Assembly (NCBI GenBank): GCA_000433635.1
Contig: HF997976.1
Coordinates: 1 to 8,851, forward strand
From: Ruminococcus sp. CAG:254
GTDB lineage: Bacteria > Bacillota > Clostridia > Oscillospirales > Ruminococcaceae
Reading direction: 5' to 3'
Length of the DNA stretch: 8,851 nt
In this document: piece by piece, positions 7,050-8,851 of the stretch
How the letters are laid out: each line of letters begins with the position of its first letter
Position numbering within the stretch: position 1 is the first letter of the stretch
Notes under the pieces: model-generated
Told to the model about the DNA's origin: nothing
Seen by the model: the letters and a program-made list of their open reading frames with translations, nothing else
Database searches by the model: none
Position numbers and translations under genes: made by a program

Positions 7050-7952
7050 TTATTCGATGTCGAAAGCATATCCTAATGCTTCCATTTCATAAGTAAAGAC
7101 TTCCTCCAAAGACAGCGGCAATACATCCAAAATGGTTGGATGCATCGCTTGCAACGCTGCTACAATGGTTTCTCGATTGCCGGTCACGATCAAGTTGGCA
7201 ACCGCACCTTGTTTGGAGAAATGCCGGATCTTCATGTCCGGTATTGCAGTAAATCGACTTTCTCCGTAATCGTCTGGAAATGCAATTTGAATTTTGAACT
7301 GTTCTGTTTTTAGATTTTGTACATCGCTCTCCAACACCAGACCGCCTTTGTGGAGCAGGGCGAGCTGATCGCAAGTGTCCTCCAATTCCCGCAGGGAATG
7401 AGATGTAATAATTGCGGTTGCGTTTCGCTCTAACACATCTTCACAAATCAGTTTTTTGACCAAATTCCGCATAACGGGGTCTAATCCGTCAAAAGTTTCA
7501 TCGAAGAAAATATAATCTGGACGAATGGAAAGGGCAAGAATGGTTGCTGCCTGTCGCCGCATGCCTTTGGAGAAGGTGTTCAGTGATTTTTTTGGATTCA
7601 GTTCAAATTGTTTGGTTCGCTGCTGGTAATAAGAGCGGTCAAAACTGGGATAGCAGGCAGCGTATAAATCTGCCATGCGGTTCATGGATGCACCGTTCAG
7701 AAAATACAGTTCATCCGGCACATAGGCAATGTGCTGTTTGACTTCCGGATTATTCCAGACGGGTTTTCCGTCAATGGAAATACTGCCTTCATCGGGCTGG
7801 TAAACGCCGGTCAGCAATCGCAAAAAGGTGGATTTTCCAGCACCGTTAGAACCGACCATGCCATAAATACAGCCTTTTTCGATTTCGCAGCTCAATGAAC
7901 GCAAAGCGGTAAAATCCTCAAATCGTTTGGTTAGTTGATGGGCAAGAATCAT
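7050..7952 (-). CDS. ABC transporter ATP-binding protein (YtrB-like)
   Basis: A 300-residue cytosolic ATPase that should energise the permease encoded next. Walker A is GSNGAGKST (34-42), the signature is FSKGMRRQ (127-134) in place of LSGGQ, Walker B is YIFFDE (147-152), the D-loop is GLDP (156-159), and the switch histidine is His185 in TSHSLRE. The Q-loop position reads YVPDE (78-82), with Asp rather than Gln, and DET replaces the usual DEP; both variants occur in exporters of this class. Residues about 215-300 are a C-terminal extension ending in LSLEEVFTYEMEALGY, as in single-domain ATPases of ABC-2 exporters. The start is ATG 7952, with GGAGG 7 bases upstream inside the gntR gene; ATGA overlap with the repressor stop implies translational coupling. 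Class is certain, substrate unknown. Confidence 0.95.
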   Translation of the reverse strand: MILAHQLTKRFEDFTALRSLSCEIEKGCIYGMVGSNGAGKSTFLRLLTGVYQPDEGSISIDGKPVWNNPEVKQHIAYVPDELYFLNGASMNRMADLYAACYPSFDRSYYQQRTKQFELNPKKSLNTFSKGMRRQAATILALSIRPDYIFFDETFDGLDPVMRNLVKKLICEDVLERNATAIITSHSLRELEDTCDQLALLHKGGLVLESDVQNLKTEQFKIQIAFPDDYGESRFTAIPDMKIRHFSKQGAVANLIVTGNRETIVAALQAMHPTILDVLPLSLEEVFTYEMEALGYAFDIE

Positions 7953-8332
7953 GATGTTTCCTCCTTTTTGGGTGCGTATGCTTTGTTGACGCAGTCTTGA
8001 ATGGCTGCCAATGGAACACCTGCCAGTGCCATTTCTTTTAAGATTTCTGTCAGTTCCTGTAATCGTTCCATATGTCGTTGGTTCAAAATTTGTTTCGCCT
8101 CCTCACAAACAAAATAGCCTTTTCCGGGTACAGAACGAATCAAGCCTCTGGCATCTAAATCGTTGTACGCTTTTAAAACGGTTCTTGGATTGATGGCGTG
8201 CTGCATGGTTACGTTGCGGACAGATGGAATCTGGTCGCCTGGTTTTAGAATATCGTTGAGCAGGAAGGATTCCACTTGTTCGATAAGCTGTTCATACACA
8301 GGCTTTCGGGACATGGAATCAATTTGAAACAT
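7949..8332 (-). CDS. GntR-family transcriptional regulator, YtrA subfamily
   Basis: A 127-residue DNA-binding protein and the first gene of the ABC operon. Residues about 10-77 form the winged helix-turn-helix of GntR proteins: PVYEQLIEQVESFLLNDILKPG leads into IPSVRNVTMQHAINPRTV (recognition helix), then AYNDLDARGLI and the wing RSVPGKGYFV. Only about 50 helical residues follow, too few for a FadR, HutC or MocR effector domain; this is typical of the YtrA subfamily, whose genes usually sit in front of ABC transporter genes. The start is ATG 8332 with a near-perfect AGGAGGTGATC ribosome site just upstream. It probably represses its own operon by binding the palindrome at 8370-8392. The inducing signal is unknown; in B. 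subtilis the related ytr operon responds to cell-wall antibiotics. Confidence 0.95.
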   Translation of the reverse strand: MFQIDSMSRKPVYEQLIEQVESFLLNDILKPGDQIPSVRNVTMQHAINPRTVLKAYNDLDARGLIRSVPGKGYFVCEEAKQILNQRHMERLQELTEILKEMALAGVPLAAIQDCVNKAYAPKKEETS

Positions 8333-8369
8333 TGGATCACCTCCTTTTTTCGTTTCGCAGGTGTTTCAC

Positions 8370-8392
8370 GTGTTGCATGTGTGATGCAACAC
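8370..8392. promoter_or_regulatory. Probable GntR operator, perfect 9-5-9 palindrome
   Basis: GTGTTGCAT (8370-8378) and ATGCAACAC (8384-8392) are exact inverted repeats around a 5-base spacer. The site covers the predicted transcription start (about 8390) and the first 20 transcribed bases, just below the -10 box, where a repressor would block initiation. It lies directly ahead of the gntR gene. A related half-site GTGTTTCAC (8361-8369) abuts it. Binding by this regulator is inferred from position and symmetry. Confidence 0.8.
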
Positions 8393-8396
8393 ATAT

Positions 8397-8425
8397 ATGT
8401 TATCATGCGAGCAGAAAAATGTCAA
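8397..8425 (-). promoter_or_regulatory. Promoter of the GntR-ABC operon
   Basis: On the minus strand, consensus TTGACA (8420-8425) is followed after 17 bases by TAACAT (8397-8402), a 4/6 match to TATAAT, with TGA directly before it (extended -10). Transcription should start near 8390, giving a leader of about 58 bases. The weak -10 with strong -35 and an operator over the start site suits a repressed promoter. Confidence 0.75.
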
Positions 8426-8483
8426 GAGGGAAACTCGATTTTCGTATGAAATAAATAAAAGAAAGAAATAACAGCTGTTTAAT

Positions 8484-8510
8484 TTGCACGTTTTCGTGAG
8501 AAACGAGCAA
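8484..8510. repeat. Imperfect inverted repeat in the divergent intergenic region
   Basis: TTGC (8484-8487) and CGTTT (8489-8493) pair with AAACG (8501-8505) and GCAA (8507-8510), with one A-A mismatch. It lies between the GntR promoter and the PAP2 promoter, outside both predicted transcripts, so it would act, if at all, as a DNA site rather than RNA. A small palindrome AACAGCTGTT sits nearby (8470-8479). Nothing else was recognised in 8426-8585. Confidence 0.35.
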
Positions 8511-8585
8511 AATCTTTACTTTGAGGGTGATGTACTTTCGGAAAAAAGTTCCAATCAATTTCACCAAACTTTCCGCAAACTTTTC

Positions 8586-8614
8586 TTGTACTTTCATAAA
8601 TTTTATGTTATGAT
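8586..8614 (+). promoter_or_regulatory. Probable promoter of the PAP2 gene
   Basis: TATGAT (8609-8614) is a 5/6 match to the -10 box and is preceded by TGT (extended -10). TTGTAC (8586-8591), 17 bases upstream, is a poor -35 box (3/6). Transcription would start near 8621, about 54 bases before the ATG at 8675. Confidence 0.6.
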
Positions 8615-8674
8615 AGAAGAGAGAAAGAGAAGCATTGGGGAAAGACGAAAAAAGAAAGGAATGGTGTTGAAAAC

Positions 8675-8851
8675 ATGACCGCTTATATGGAATGGGAAGC
8701 ACAGTTTTTGTTATGGATGCAGGAACGGCTGCGAAAAGACCGACTCACAAAGTGGGTGCGGCGAATTACACAGCTGGGAAACGGCGGGCTTATCTGGCTG
8801 TCCATTGCCTGTCTATTGTTTGCCGTTCGTCCGCAGCGTCTGCTGGCTGCA
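8675..8851 (+). CDS. PAP2-family phosphatase, N-terminal fragment (cut by window end)
   Basis: The first 59 residues of a gene that runs off the right end. The opening MEWEAQFLLWMQERLR, then TQLGNGGLIWLSIACLLFAV (33-52), matches the N-terminus of bacterial membrane PAP2 phosphatases, where G(D/N)GG-I-W precedes the first membrane segment. Such enzymes dephosphorylate lipid pyrophosphates, for example undecaprenyl diphosphate recycled from wall synthesis, or phosphatidic acid-type lipids. The catalytic motifs lie beyond the window and could not be seen. The start is ATG 8675; AAAGGA at 8655-8660 is 14 bases away, rather far, while GGTG (8663-8666) is at a normal distance of 8. No other start exists in frame upstream. 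It is divergent from the GntR-ABC operon. Family is inferred from the N-terminal pattern only. Confidence 0.75.
   Translation, partial: MTAYMEWEAQFLLWMQERLRKDRLTKWVRRITQLGNGGLIWLSIACLLFAVRPQRLLAA

Noticed and set aside
8484..8678. A 64-codon plus-strand frame ahead of the PAP2 gene, ending in ATGA overlap with its start
   Set aside because: Composition is like noncoding DNA, it starts upstream of the predicted PAP2 promoter, and no ribosome site precedes it. A tiny frame from ATG 8661 (MVLKT) also ends in the ATGA, but its AAAGGA abuts the ATG with no spacer.

Overview
The window looks like chromosomal DNA from a low-to-moderate GC anaerobic Firmicute of class Clostridia, most likely a Ruminococcus or close relative in the Oscillospiraceae. 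The reasons are strong GGAGG ribosome sites, consensus sigma-A promoters, a lipoprotein with a Thr/Ser/Pro-Glu rich linker typical of ruminococci, a YtrA-type GntR/ABC operon, and a stand-alone ferredoxin-thioredoxin-reductase-like protein next to thioredoxin. No mobile element, CRISPR array, tRNA or rRNA was seen. Both ends of the window cut through genes.

Layout. The left part reads on the plus strand: the 3' three-quarters of recN (1-1323), then a six-cysteine FTR catalytic-subunit-like gene (1435-1686) that overlaps trxA (1658-1978) by 29 bases. A strong hairpin at 1989-2023 separates these from the minus-strand block and probably terminates both converging transcripts. The minus-strand block begins with a secreted lipoprotein (2045-2899), which has its own near-perfect promoter and a hairpin in its leader. 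Next comes a 561-residue GlfT2-like family 2 glycosyltransferase (3083-4768), also with its own promoter.

To the right lies a three-gene minus-strand operon transcribed from about 8390: a YtrA-type GntR repressor (7949-8332), an ABC ATPase (7050-7952, ATGA overlap) and a large ABC-2 type permease with a C-terminal soluble domain (4908-7034). It ends in a nested hairpin terminator (4859-4897). A perfect 9-5-9 palindrome lies over the predicted start site and is the likely autoregulatory operator. Divergent from this operon, the start of a PAP2-family phosphatase (8675 onward) runs off the right end.

How the genes work together. FtrB-like protein plus thioredoxin forms a candidate ferredoxin-fed thiol redox pair. 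GntR, ATPase and permease form a self-regulated exporter or envelope-stress module. The glycosyltransferase, lipoprotein, permease and PAP2 protein all point to the cell envelope, but nothing in the sequence links them functionally. The most unusual points are the changed cysteine spacing of the FTR-like protein, the GntR operator, and a GlfT2-like transferase with no other galactofuranose gene in view.
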